Below are positions 11,360 to 22,784 of a stretch of DNA of 64,000 bases, piece after piece. The position numbers and the translations under genes were made by a program. The notes beneath the pieces are model-generated. The model was not told where the DNA came from and ran no database searches. It saw nothing but the letters and a program-made list of their open reading frames with translations. Origin of the DNA: Tethya wilhelma (lineage: Eukaryota; Porifera; Demospongiae; Tethyida; Tethyidae). Each line of letters opens with the position of its first letter. The first letter of the stretch is position 1. The stretch spans positions 62,001 through 126,000 of the forward strand of contig CAXIPT010000041.1 of assembly GCA_964030475.1 (NCBI GenBank), written 5' to 3'.

Positions 11360-13811
11360 ATGAAGCGCTTGAGACTGTCTCTGGGGGCTTCTAAAGTTCC
11401 TGCTACTAACCAAGATAGAGCTACATCCTGTGAGCATCCTGGAGTGTACAATCTTGGAGTTATCAAATCTCCTGGATTTACTAACCCTTCAAATATTTGC
11501 TATGCTAACACTGTACTGCAGTGTTTGTTCAACAGCTCACAGTTTAAGACAGTAAATCAACTTGTTTTCGAGTGCTCACTAGAAAAAGGTATTTGACAAT
11601 GTAAAGTGAGCTTGTACATTGTAGAAATGGAATATATATAGGTCTACTAAAGTCCATAATACATGAAATGGCGTAACACATGACCAAAATGTGATCCATT
11701 ATAATTATAGTCACTGGGATAGTTGCTGCACTTAAAGAGTTGGTTGAGAGGTACCAGTACACACCCAATGGAAGCGTGCTCCCCACAGACATTCTATGTC
11801 AGAACCTGCAGGGTATACAATGTGAAATTAGCAAATAAAATGCTTGTAACTGTGATGTAATAACATCAACAACTTCAGATATTTCTTCCACTATAGTGCA
11901 AGGAGAACAACAAGATGCACAAGAGTTTTTTGTCAAACTGTTTGAAAAATGAGTACTGTTTCAGAAAGGTTTGATACAAAGACTTTATAAGTAGCAAGCA
12001 TACATAATTCGATACATCATGCTTGATGTATACACACAGCATACGGCAGTGTATTGATGAGTCCCTGGCCACTGAAATAACACAAACAGGTTCAAGTTGA
12101 TGAAAAATATAGCATTGCCTAAACTTTAAATGAAATTAAAACTCTACAGTGTGCTGCCAACACTGTACTCACAATACTTCAACAACACAAACTGAGCTCA
12201 TGTTGGAATTGTATATCAATGTAAGGCTATGATAATCAATTTTTAAATTAGCAGTCAATCCCCCCTCCCCCCCACCCCTGTTTGGATCACCCATACTTAT
12301 AGCAAGGTATACACTACGTACAAGACATACTCACAAGATTTGTGGAATATCAAGAAAGAGTACCTGACTACAAATGTGAAAGGTAATAAATTTTAACAGA
12401 CAATTATGCACAATGTATATACCCATGACAATCGTATGACATTGTTTGCAATCTGCAATACTATATTATAGCTGTGGCCAATTGGGTATAATTAGAAGAA
12501 GTCAGTGCACAAAACTACCAAAGCTTATGTGTGTACATGTAACAAAAGGAAGGTGTGTCAAATTATGTAAATCTAATTGGATGTTAATTACAATGATTAT
12601 CTCTCGAAAAATTTTAATTTAATTTGATAGCAATGCATCAAAAGTTTGGATTGAGGTTGGTTATCATGATTGTAAAGAGATAAGTTTGTATAAAGATATT
12701 GTATCAATAATGTGTAGACAACAATGGTGCGTATCAATGGATCTACCTCACAAACATACAAACTAAGTGGTGTCATAGTCCACAAAAGACTCAGTCAGAC
12801 ACTAGGGCATTACACAGCATTTTTCCGGTCAATCAATGATAGATATCAATGGTTTTATGCTGATGATTCACAGGTAAAAAAAAGTTTATAGTTTGTTAAT
12901 TTTCATGCTGCAGGAGTAATTAACTGTTAATAAACGAACACAGGTTCTCCCAGTGAGTACTGCGACTGTGTTGCAACAAGATGCATTTATGCTCATGTAT
13001 GAGCTACAAGCTGATGGTCAGTATGTATCAACAATAAATTATATATGCTGTGTGAACAATCGCAATAGAGCTTGCATTTACCTTTATATAGTGTATTTTA
13101 AAATTTATGATTACTATTATTACAGGAGCAAAGCAAATAACATTGCCACTTAGTGTATGCTAGAGAATTCCAGGACAGGCCTATCTCAGTGATGAGGTAC
13201 AGGATTTCAAGATTAATGAGTAAATTAACAGCAGATTATAATGGATGCAATTTCCTATATTCTAAATCAGGACATCCATACATACATGCAACTTATTTCT
13301 TTTGAAGCCAATCAGGTAAATAAACACATGCATGGAATGTATAATATAACTTCTACAATGTTCTTCTGTACATAAACATAGGCTGGGAAACGTGTACTTG
13401 CTATTAGCATACCACACTACCAACCAAATGGGTATAAAGGAGTATCACGTTGGCTGCGAGGAGTATGTTATCAAATTTTAGGCAATACATAAATATGCAT
13501 ACATGATTTCAGTTATTATCGATTTTTGTAGGTAAATATTATGGAACAAGACTATGTTATCTATCCAATATATCTTGGGGCACACTGGACACTTTTGGTA
13601 AATGGATGATATAAATGAGTACTATATGAGTTGACATTATTACACATTATAATGGACACTTTACAGATCCTTGACATTAGATCCAAAACAGCTGAATACT
13701 ATGACTCATTTCATGCGGATCACCCCGTAACGTGGACATACTTAAAGTACAATATATTGCACTTATATAATAATAATGCCCAGGCCCCTAGCCGTTAATT
13801 TTGTGTTGCAA

Positions 13812-13852
<41 letters not shown>

Positions 13853-14084
13853 TTTGTGTATATGCGTGTGTGTGCATGCATGTGTGTGCATGTACATGTG
13901 TGCGTGTGCATGTGTGTGCATGTACATGTGTGCGTATGCGTGTATGGGCCATGTAAATGTGTTGTGTGTGTGCGTGTATGACAATTGCAACTATACATCT
14001 ATTAGGTCTTTCATTAGTGAGAGATGTCAACACTATGAGCTTGAACCTCCAAAATGGAATGAGTGGTTGTACACTTGCTGTATG
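11360..14084 (+). CDS. USP ubiquitin protease joined to Ulp1/SENP-type protease
   Basis: Exons by splice sites: 11360-11588, 11711-11812, 11879-about 11952, about 12041-12090, 12150-12220, 12303-12382, 12472-12552, 12718-12873, 12944-13016, then 13126 or 13174-13196, 13235-13315, 13382-13462, 13532-13597, 13667-13746, 14006-14084. The USP half has the Cys box (GFTNPSNICYANTVLQCLFN), GEQQDAQEFF, two zinc-binding CxxC pairs (CCQHC, CERCG) and the His box (LGHYTAFFR, WFYADDSQ). The Ulp1 half has AYLSDE, GYKGVSRWLRG, LGAHWTLL (catalytic His) and AEYYDSFH (catalytic Asp). The Cys exon (DCG) should follow but is lost at a MITE and the 14324 gap. Doubts: an in-frame TGA at 11950-11952 that ordinary splicing does not clearly avoid, and no clean phase between the exons at 12552 and 12718, where an exon may be missed. 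Confidence 0.75.
13778..13980. repeat. (GT)n/(GTGCAT)n microsatellite in an intron
   Basis: Runs of GT followed by imperfect TGTGTGCATG units, lying between two exons of the Ulp1-like part. All ORFs here are repeat translations. Confidence 0.95.
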
Positions 14085-14178
14085 GTACGTACATGCAATT
14101 CCATGCTTGCTATTATCAAGGGCCTATCTACTGCTCAAGGGCCTATCTACTGCCGAAGGCATTGTATAACATAACAAG

Positions 14179-14323
14179 TAAAAAAAAAACATTAGAAATG
14201 TATAATGAGACACAGGAATGGCTAAATCGTAAAAAGAACGCAAACAAGATGGAATGGCTGTTAAGAGTGTGTGCAGAATTCTTCCTGTATGGGCTGCATT
14301 TAACAAACGTTACTGTCTAGGAT
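14179..14323. mobile_element. Long-TIR MITE (family A), cut by a gap
   Basis: The left arm CATTAGAAATGTATAATGAG through GATGGAATGGCTGTT to AGAATTCTTCC is present. The right arm is missing because 14324-14348 is a run of 25 N. The element lies where the last Ulp1-like exon would be expected. Confidence 0.75.
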
Positions 14324-14348
14324 NNNNNNNNNNNNNNNNNNNNNNNNN
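14324..14348. other. Assembly gap (25 N)
   Basis: A run of 25 undetermined bases. It truncates a MITE and separates the Ulp1-like exons from the sequence on the right. Confidence 1.
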
Positions 14349-15299
14349 TGTCGGTCATATATTGCATAAATTCCATTAATTCCTCATTCTGTACCAGATA
14401 TAATTAAGATACCTTGTATATGCATGCACATACGCATGCATTAGCTAGGTTACTGATTATTCATACAAGTGTTGCTTGTTTACGTTCATAAATATTGAGA
14501 TCATAGTTTACAAAAATTAATGTAGATGCATGGCTCCATGGATTTCGTTTACTACACAATGTTAATTCAGTGATGATCAGTATAGGTATTCTCAGCCCTG
14601 ATGAAGCTGTATAGATGATCGCGGGGTACAATATGCATCATCATAAAACTTAGAAACTCCATGTAATGTTGTACATGAGTAACATGACTGTGTGGTGCAC
14701 AGAAACCTCTTTTGTGCAAAATCAGTGAATGCTAGTTAGGCATACGTAGTACTGCTCAATATATGTTCAACTGTGCTCAAAGCGGGTCACCATAGTAACT
14801 TCAGTATGTAATTTTTGACCATCAACAGCTAGCCAGTGGTGGGTGTATCAAGTTGGGGTTTGGCAATGGAGTGGAGTTTGTGGCTTCTAACCATGCTTGC
14901 AGTGAGTGTGTTGGTCTTTCCTATACAGCTTCCTCAAACCTGTTATTCCAGTTGAAGTTGATTGGAGTCGGTCAGTGCAGTCAATGGCTTCTTAGAGTAA
15001 GTCATTCAGTCAAGAACACATACAACTATTACAGCAACATGTAGTTTCCCATCTAAAGGTTCACCACATGTGTACGTGGAATCATGTCTCTAAGAGTCAT
15101 TTGGTTGAATGTGTCTGAGCTTCAGCCACATGCACACGTACACTGGGGACAATCACATATGCAGCCCAAGCAAAGTGAAACCTCTCCATAAAGAATGTGT
15201 AGTGTAGGCCCGGGCATGCACAGTAGGCACACATTATGCTAAAAATAAACTATTATGATGATGATAATAGTGTTGCAATACTAGTACTAGTGTGGTGGA
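14349..15299. other. Intergenic DNA, no gene recognised
   Basis: A 63-codon frame at 14853-15044 has no recognisable domain. Nothing else stands out. The 3' UTR of the TEX2-like gene probably occupies the right end, below 15300. Confidence 0.45.
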
Positions 15300-15746
15300 T
15301 CAGCTGTTAGTGGTTTCAGTATCAGTCCCAATGGGCTTCAACACATCCAAGTCAGGCATGCCAGAGTTGAGAATGGAAATGCTAAGGTCTTCCATTTCTG
15401 GTAGGACAAGTTTTTTCTAGGATTGTGCAATGTATAAAAATTTGACTATAATTTTTTTATAAACTATTATTGTAAATAATAGTTCGGAGTACACATACAT
15501 TGTGTAGTCTATCAACACCTTTTTTTCTACCCTGATCACTATACACACATTGATTGTATTTGAGAGCTCCTTTCTACGCATGTATGTATGAAGGTGTGTT
15601 TCGTGTCAACACATTATATACTCACATTAACTAATTCACACAGCTTCCTTTCAATCCAGTGAGTAACACGGGAGTACGTCACTTCACGATGGCCTAGTTT
15701 GGGTTTAGCCACCAACTCCAACTTAGGACTGCCTTCAAAGCCATAC
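15300..15746 (-). CDS. TEX2: TEX2-like protein, C-terminal exons
   Basis: Two minus-strand exons with good splice sites and matching phases. Exon 15626-15746 encodes YGFEGSPKLELVAKPK and HREVTYSRVTHWIERKL. Exon 15300-15416 encodes KKLVLPEMEDLSISILNSG and ends at a stop at 15300-15302. The pattern YGF..PKLEL.A.PK...R.VT...VT.WIE.KL......V.P.M.D matches, from memory, the C-terminal end of TEX2, an ER-membrane lipid-transfer protein with an SMP domain. An upstream exon at 18121-18204 is phase-compatible. The SMP and N-terminal exons are not in the window. The family assignment rests on this tail only. Confidence 0.6.
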
Positions 15747-15839
15747 CTGAGAGGCATTCATACAGTGTATAAGATCAACCAGTGTGAAGTAGACTCAGCC
15801 CTATGTTTGCCTAATGTTTTTTGTACTTGTATATTATAG

Positions 15840-16430
15840 GTGTGCCACTTTGATGTTGAGGAGCTAATGATAGACAATTTCTACTATTTTGACAAGAGTA
15901 GTAAAAGAAAAAATGTTCTTGTTGGCTATTACCAGTTCTGCGATGTTGAATACCGAAAGATTCTTAAACATGTCAGTACAAGATGGCTCAGCCTTGAAAC
16001 AGCGATCAATAGAACATTGCAGCAGTATCCTGGACTGAAGTCATTCTTTCTTTCAAAAGGTTTGTGCACTGTGAATTGCCAAAATACAATGATATCAGAT
16101 AATTCAAGTATAATAACATGTTATCTTGCAGAAGATTCATCTGCACGATTTGATCATCTGGTGTCAGCCTACGAAAACCCACTGACAGAAGTGTATCCTC
16201 TATTTTATCATTCTGCTCTGCACTTGTTTAAGAACACAAATTTGTTCTTACAAAGAAATGACCCTATTATACATGTTCTGGTCGATCAGTTGAACAGTTT
16301 TGTCAAGAATCTTCTGGGAAAATTCGTCAAAGTTCCTGCTATCAGAGATGCTGGTGCTGACATTATTACCTCTGTAGTGTATTCCCGTGAAATGCAACTC
16401 GATGGTAAGTCATTATATAATACACACCAC

Positions 16431-16492
<62 letters not shown>

Positions 16493-17197
16493 TTGTCATG
16501 CACATGCACTGATCAACAGTTAGATGTATTTATACCTACACTGCACATGCATGTAGATAACGAGTTGCATATCGGTCTACTAACATGTCAAATGTTGAAA
16601 CGACACGAAGAGAATGGTGACATTTCACATTCTGAGGTTTCTCGATTCTACCATGCAGTACGTCGTTTTTATGTCTGTGCTACTGACTATGCATTTGCTA
16701 ACCTACCACTAGAAGATGCAGTTTTACACAGTGCAAGATTTGTGAATTTTGAATATCGAGAAAATGCCAACTTCTCTCGAGTTGAATTTTTTGTAGCAAA
16801 GTACCCTTCAATTCTTGAAGCAGATTCTACTCATCTAAACACGCTTGAAGAGGAGTTTCTCGATTATCAGCTCATGAATAGATCGGAGATACCACAATTT
16901 GTTTGGGATTCGGCTTTGGTAAAGGAGACTGATAGTGGCATATATTTTCGAATGGATGTGATATGGGCTTATTTAAGCTCTGCAAAGAATCCTGATGGGA
17001 TGTTGAGGTTTGGAAAGCTAGCTAGAGTTGCAAAGCTAGTTATTACTCTACCACACTCCAACGCTGATGAGGAGAGAGTTTTCAGCATGATTCGAAAAAA
17101 TGAGACGGCTTTCAGGCCTAACCTTAAACTTGATGGAACCCTACAAATAGCTATTCTAACTGTAGGAAACAGTTTAGCTAATACTTATTGCCCATAA
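15840..17197 (+). pseudogene. hAT transposase, 5'-truncated second copy
   Basis: Starts inside the transposase at VCHFDVEELMID and runs to LPHSNADEERVFSMIR. It lacks the BED finger and the first catalytic region. It keeps the reading frame better than the first copy: QQYPGLKSFF is in frame, and the HSARFVNFEYRENANF joint is intact. The deletion at 17150 replaces the natural C-terminus with unrelated codons. It cannot encode an active transposase, but part of it could be used as an exon source. Confidence 0.85.
16432..16490. repeat. (CA)n microsatellite
   Basis: Longer than the matching tract at 7440-7470 in the first copy, so the repeat changed length after duplication. Confidence 0.95.
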
Positions 17198-17934
17198 TAA
17201 GAACCACTTAGCTTCTTTCCCCCACAAATTTTATTGCAAATTTATATACACAATGTACAATACATTCATTCATTATTATGCACAGATAAACAGCTCCTGG
17301 CATAGCCCAGCGATTCTGCAACACTGTGGGCCATCTTCTGATCATCTGGAAGAGATTTCTTTCTGCTAGAAGTGTTTAGTTCATGAACAATGCATTGTTT
17401 TTTTTGTTGCACATTAAATATGCAAGATTATAATGAGATGCACAGCAGCAGCTGCATCATGTACTTATCAGAATAATTAATCAATGAACATGGCAACGCA
17501 TCCCGTGTACTAACAGGAGAGAAGCTAGCCATGGTTGACATAGCTGCATTCAAACGCTTATATCTCTGCAATAGAAGCAGCCCGACCCGTAAAATCACGT
17601 CCGCAACTCACCAAGGTGTGCCCCTCCCCATTGGTGCAAAAAAATTAATTTTGCGCGCGTGTCACGAATTACACTACAATCGCCGATTACTACCGTATTC
17701 GTTCTAATTACAGCACCAAAAAAAAAAAAATTACGTTTTGAGAATGGACCTCCATTAGAACCTGGAAAGAATCGTTGGTCTGGAATGGTGCTTGATTTAG
17801 GGCGGACCTTAGCAATAGAGCGAGCTTGGAACTTTTGAAGTGGGTGTGGTCAAGTACATATTTCCTGTTCATGTGTTGTGTGATTTTTCTAGTGGTGGAA
17901 GACTGAGTAAGAGACCTGTCACCTCTTATCGATT

Positions 17935-18048
17935 CCAGTTACCTCGCAATTGATCTCACCATCGTAAAATACCAGCAAATCCTGGATATTTCTTTTGGAA
18001 CATGACCAACAGTCAGTGTAGGAGAACCAGTGCTTGTCTGGACTACAG
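17935..18048 (-). pseudogene. HIRAN-like ORF, C-terminal remnant
   Basis: Nearly identical to the 3' part of the ORF at 9387-9674 (GSPTLTVGHVPKEISRIC). Cut off at the right edge of the segmental duplication, so no complete domain remains. Confidence 0.7.
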
Positions 18049-18120
18049 ACTGCATATAAAAAACAAAACAAAAAAATACAATGAATACTGTCCATTGCTA
18101 TACACGTGTGTATATCTCAC

Positions 18121-18204
18121 CCCAATGAATCATCACTACTGGAAGCAGTACTGATTGGCTTCTCTTGTTTAGTCTGGTCACAATCAGAGTCAAAGGGAGA
18201 CTCA
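18121..18204 (-). CDS. Possible TEX2 upstream exon, Ser/Asp-rich
   Basis: Minus-strand exon between an acceptor at 18205 and a donor at 18120, encoding ESPFDSDCDQTK followed by STASSSDDSLG. It ends in phase 2, and the next exon at 15746 starts in the phase needed. If they join, the intron between them contains the duplicated hAT/HIRAN segment. Low-complexity content makes the assignment weak. Confidence 0.4.
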
Positions 18205-18925
18205 CTACAACAGGTGAGATATAAATGTACTTAAACCAAATGGTATGGTGAGAAAATGACATCCATTGATGACCTCATCCCCAAGTAAAGACATCTCTAT
18301 AACCACAACAAGAGACTCATACATAAGACTATAATGTAGCTCCTTATAAGTTACTCCAAACATTACCATTACAAAAAAAAGTGAACGAAAACTTGAGATT
18401 TTGAAAAAAAAAGAGCATGCGCACAGCAATTGCAGCAGCAGCTGTTCTTGGGTGGGAGTATATATTCACCGATCATTCAAGCTCAAGCACAATGTCATGT
18501 GTATATGCATTTGTAGTTCAACTTAATTGCAATAATAAATTGAGTGTAGAGTGCCTCTAGCTAATTTTATTAGTGAATATGCATGACTACATACTTCAAT
18601 TTCTTTCAAATTCTTTGCATATTATCACAAGCTTAAAGTATGCCTTTTGCACCACATGCATGCATGCACATACTTTGTTTATATACATATAATTATACAG
18701 TGACTGACTGAAATAATATTCTAGTCTTTATCAATCAACTGGAACATATTAGACCACATCAGAGACACGTGCAACAGTTACTACATACTCTTTCAGTTTT
18801 CTAAAAGGCTTTGAATTCATAAAGTTTGAACTCAAATATTACGCTATAACTCAAAAATGCATTATTGTCACAAAGTTTGGAACTCTAAGAGACTTTCATG
18901 TCAAAAATTCGGTTAGAGTGCTGGA
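18205..18925. other. Non-coding; right part repeats at 24640-24865
   Basis: No exon recognised. From about 18700 the sequence is related to 24635-24865, as the 3' flank of the duplicated prostaglandin synthase genes. Confidence 0.5.
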
Positions 18926-19099
18926 CTAAAGTTCATCGTGCTGTTGCTGTGCTTCCATCTTTTTTCTCTCTTCTCTGGCGATATTTGTTGGTACTCTGAA
19001 CGTAACGAGGGGGCACTCCCCTTTAATATTGAGACAAAATAGCTTCTCGAGGGTCATCGTTTTGACAATGTCGAAGCCAACCTAGAATAGTGTGTGTGT

Positions 19100-19172
<73 letters not shown>

Positions 19173-19173
19173 N

Positions 19174-19234
<61 letters not shown>

Positions 19235-20402
19235 AGCATGTGACATCAATCATTTCTACCTGAGACTTTAATCGTCCATCTTTGAAACTCCTCAGTATGT
19301 TCTCACGGTCGACTCCTTGCCCGTAAGTATTAGAGACATCAACACCATGACGACCCCATGTGAGGCCAGGATTAGAATTGAAGTCAGTCTTGAAGAACTA
19401 AAACACAAAAATAAAAATCATACTATACTGCCTAATGCAGGCCTTCGTTAATTTTTCTTCCGAGCCACTGAAAACAATTAGCATCCAAGGCCTAAAAGCT
19501 AGTACTATAGCTAGTACTCTTGATTGAAAATACAGAGAAAAGGGCCTGGCTTAGTACATGCATGCATAGTCAATTGTAATATTTTTTGTGTGAGTGATAC
19601 AAGTGAGTGATGCAGTATACATCAGGGTTGCTACAGTTAGCTGTGAATATTGAAATTTTTATCTGTAGCTGTTTGTTTTGTATATACCTGGTGTGTAAAG
19701 TGTTGAGCAAAGTTGGCAAACATGAGACTGGTGTTCATGTGATCGGGGATGAACTTTGTACGATGAAGAAACCTCTCCGCTAGCAGCTCAGGGCTGGGAG
19801 GGTCTTTCTTGCCTGAAAGGATCAATCAAAGAATGAATTTTATGCAAAAAAAATAGTTCTTGTTTAACCAACAGACATCATCACGTTAAAGACCAACTAT
19901 TTTAATATTGTCCACAGCACAAATAATTATTACATGTTACTCGGTGTATACATACGATTATTTTGTAGAATTTCTAAGAGTACAACAGTTCAATACTTTA
20001 ATAGTCAAGAAATAAAATCTCACTCTTTTTTTTCAAAATTTTGTAAGTGTGTAATCATTTGTAATCATGACATTGTATTAGCTATAAGCACGTTTAGCAA
20101 GAAAACCTTGTGTGCATGTGTGAGTGTGCATGTGTGTGTGTGTGTCACAGTGTGTGTGTGTGTCACAGTATGTGTGTACGTGTGTGATTCTTTTTAAAGT
20201 AACTTTATAGTTTGCATGTAAGTTACTAACTTCATACCCACTACTCCAAAAGGTGTAGGACAGTCTTCAGGCACCGGTGGGAGACTCATGGCATAGTAGC
20301 TCCGGTTGAAGTAGGCTTCTAAGGTTGGATAGTGATGGCTGGTTTCAAATGGAGGTGGAGTGATGATGGGATCTGTACGACCTGTGATGGTGTGTGTGTG
20401 TG

Positions 20403-20462
<60 letters not shown>

Positions 20463-22292
20463 GCCTCGTTCCCAGGCTCTCACCTTTGACCTTACACTCA
20501 CGGTAAGGAAGGAGAGAGCCTGGTCGGAAATATCACGTGAATTTCGTCATTGATGACAAGAGGGTAGATGTGACCTTTGACCTCTGCTGTGATCGTGCCA
20601 TTTACGAGCACTTAGCATAAACAACTTGAAAGTTAGTAATTTTACTGTATTTACCTTGCTTATTTTCATGGTTTGGGCAGCTTAAATCAATAAAATGGTA
20701 GCAGCGTTAGTTCAGACTCGCTGCAGCTTGCAGAGGTGACTGGTCAAAAGACATGTCTACTCTAGTGTCTATCCCCACGTGATATTTCCAACCAGGCTCT
20801 CTCCTTCCTTACCTTGAGTGTAAGGTCAAAGGTGAGAGCCTGGAAACGAGGCTATGTGTGTATGTGTGTATTTGTTTGTCTTGCAACCAAAGTTTTTAGA
20901 GGCAAATTGCTGGTTACTGGCTGGATGGAGGTACGTGACAATAGATCTAGAGTAGCCAGGGGTCACCGGGTGTCGATGGCAAACAAAATCGCCTAGCCTA
21001 TCGTTATATAAAAACTTTGGTTGCAATATTAAATGGCAAACAAACACACATACAATTACACATATAGCCACTAAAACATTTTTAAGCAAGTGTTACACAA
21101 CAGTATAAGTAACATAATTTTCATCAAAGCATCACTTAACACATGCATGTACTTCAAAGTTCATGTCTCCCATAATCAATCAGGTTGCACTACTAAAACC
21201 ATTAAGAACACATACTACACATGTCTGCACATGTAACGCACTAGTATAGACTCTGGTCATGACAAAGTCCTGAATAAAGCCAACGTTGTTTGCGATGGCC
21301 CACAACCAGCTGAAATGGGTCAAGAGGTAGTGGACCGTGCTAGGACGAGGCTTGAGGAGCGAGCGAAACCAAGTACCCCATTCAGCTGCAAGGAATTTAG
21401 GAGAAAATTTATAAGCAAAACATTTACACACCATACGAAAGGTTCACTGTTAGTACATACACATGAGCACCAATAGTTATGGTGTAGTCATTTTGTGTGT
21501 ACATGTATGTATGTCTGTGCAGGACTTAAAAGGATCGAGCATTACTAAAAATGATTCTATATTGCTACTATTCAAGACTAGCTATTGTAGACATTTGTAA
21601 GAGTTTTCGATTGAAAAGAATTATAGGGCAGGCAATAATTTAGTTATGCGTAGTATTGAGTGCGTGTAGTACTGTTACAATATTATTTTTTTTATTTTCT
21701 GTGACTAAACTTGAATTGTCAATAAATCAAACAGATGCACTTATAGTTAATTTGTGTAGTTGTATAAACCACAAAATGATGCCACCAAATAGTTAATTCT
21801 AAAAACCGTGAACAAGCAATCTAAATGCCATTAATTTTGACAGTTATAGGATAATACTAAAGCCATGCACAAACTCACTTAAGCTTACTCATATGAAAAT
21901 ATAACGCTTTTCACAAAGTAGAAAGATGACTTTAACAGCACACGTTTATTTGTCATGACAATGTTATAATACTTGTGCATATAATATTATACCAGTTTCA
22001 CAGTGTTCTCCGTAGTAACCCGTACGGGTACAGTCACACTCGTAGCCAGGGCCGCTCTTCTGTGAGCTGGTTGTCACACACACACCATTGTGCTGGCAGG
22101 GAAAGGCGCAACAAGGATTGTCTGTATCAACACACAGTCAAAACTTTGTGGTTTATACACTGACGCCGAAGAAGAAACTTTCAGTACGAACTTACACGCT
22201 CGACATTGCGTCCAAGTAGTAGCGGCTACGAGTAGAATACAGACCCACACTGATAGTATCTTCCTTGGACCTACTGCAGCAGTTGTTGCCAT
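18926..22292 (-). CDS. PTGS: Prostaglandin G/H synthase, copy A (internal exons missing)
   Basis: Exons: 22196-22292 (signal peptide, [15 protein letters not shown]), 21993-22121 ([30 protein letters not shown]), 21242-21385 (membrane-binding helices, [14 protein letters not shown]), 20238-20381 ([18 protein letters not shown]), 19688-19812 (FAQHFTHQ, the distal haem His), 19260-19397 ([12 protein letters not shown]) and 18926-19081 (VGFDIVKT to the end). The protein would make prostaglandin H2 from arachidonate in the ER lumen and ends HDEL, an ER-retention signal. Four exons with the cyclooxygenase Tyr and proximal His are absent between 19081 and 19260, exactly where a single N joins (GT)n to (GA)n, so the loss is probably an assembly collapse. 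It could also be a true deletion. Confidence 0.9.
19092..19232. repeat. (GT)n-N-(GA)n, collapsed junction
   Basis: The GT tract matches the one beside the last exon of copy B (25030-25117) and the GA tract matches the one upstream (27174-27230). In copy B these lie about 2.1 kb apart with four exons between them. The N at 19173 therefore likely hides missing sequence. Confidence 0.85.
20461..20854. mobile_element. MITE family B, in a PTGS intron
   Basis: Ends TAGCCTCGTTCCCAGGCTCT and its inverse, with arms of about 75 bp (through CTTACACTCACGGTAAGG). Related ends appear at 31229-31284, 32291-32437, 37436, 40797-40874, 41184 and 59886, so this is a frequent family here. Confidence 0.8.
20877..21028. 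mobile_element. Small MITE with TTGCAACCAAAG ends
   Basis: TTGCAACCAAAGTTTTTA at the left returns as TAAAAACTTTGGTTGCAA at the right, about 110 bp apart, in the same intron as the family B element. Confidence 0.7.
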
Positions 22293-22372
22293 TCTTTACA
22301 CTAGCTTATTTGTACCAAAAGTGCCGTTGGAAGTTTGCACAAAATCAAGTTATTCGAGTGGTGCATTTACGC

Positions 22373-22567
22373 ATGCGCAGAAGTAAAAACCCTTGTCACT
22401 TGTGCGAAGCAGGACCCCTACAAGAAACTCGTCTCATAGATCACATCCTGGAAGTGCATGGGAAGGATTTGCACCTACCTGCAGAGCTGGATGTCGAGGA
22501 ACTTCTCAACATGCTGAGTAACTCACAAATTGACATTCTACCTAAATTCAGCAGAATTTTTATCTAG
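22373..22567 (+). CDS. Possible small C2H2 zinc-finger ORF
   Basis: The 64-residue frame starts MRRSKNPCHLCEAG and contains C-x2-C-x12-H-x4-H (CHLC ... HILEVH), the spacing of a classical C2H2 finger. It lies 80 bp from the PTGS copy A start, in divergent orientation. AATAAA follows at 22884-22889, so a short mRNA with a 3' UTR is plausible. I do not recognise a family, and the finger could be a remnant of a larger gene. Confidence 0.4.
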   Translation: MRRSKNPCHLCEAGPLQETRLIDHILEVHGKDLHLPAELDVEELLNMLSNSQIDILPKFSRIFI

Positions 22568-22784
22568 GATCTTATGTATTTTGGTACATTCAAGACTTCT
22601 GTGCAGTATGAGTTTTTTTTTGTCAGCTGTTACTGAGTTAGATTTTACAGTCAAGTTCTGTTTTACTTTCAAGTCTTTTTATCTCACCCAGCAGTGAGGT
22701 TGTCCTCTCAGTTGTTGTAATGTACATGTATGTCTTTGAGTACTCGGTGCCTATGTCCTTTTTATTTTTTATTTGTATAGAGAG

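Larger units (their letters stand above)
15800..18048 (+). repeat. Segmental duplication of 6797-9495
   Basis: The sequence follows 6797-9495 closely, including the 3' part of the hAT transposase, intron sequence and the end of the HIRAN-like ORF. About 500 bp (8105-8612 of the first copy) is missing at 17150. Both ends fall in unrelated flanks: CCTATGTTTGC at the left and GTCTGGACTACAG at the right. Several point differences and indels show that it is not a simple assembly duplicate. It carries no hAT TIR of its own. Confidence 0.85.

Noticed and set aside
13763..14033. Several HTHTHT or CVCVCV ORFs
   Set aside because: Translations of GT/CA microsatellite in every frame, without conservation. 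The same applies to similar ORFs at 19054, 25032, 27061, 28670-29216, 30298 and 33266.
14853..15044. 63-codon ORF GFGNGVEFVASNHACSEC
   Set aside because: No family recognised and no neighbouring exon in phase. Could be chance.
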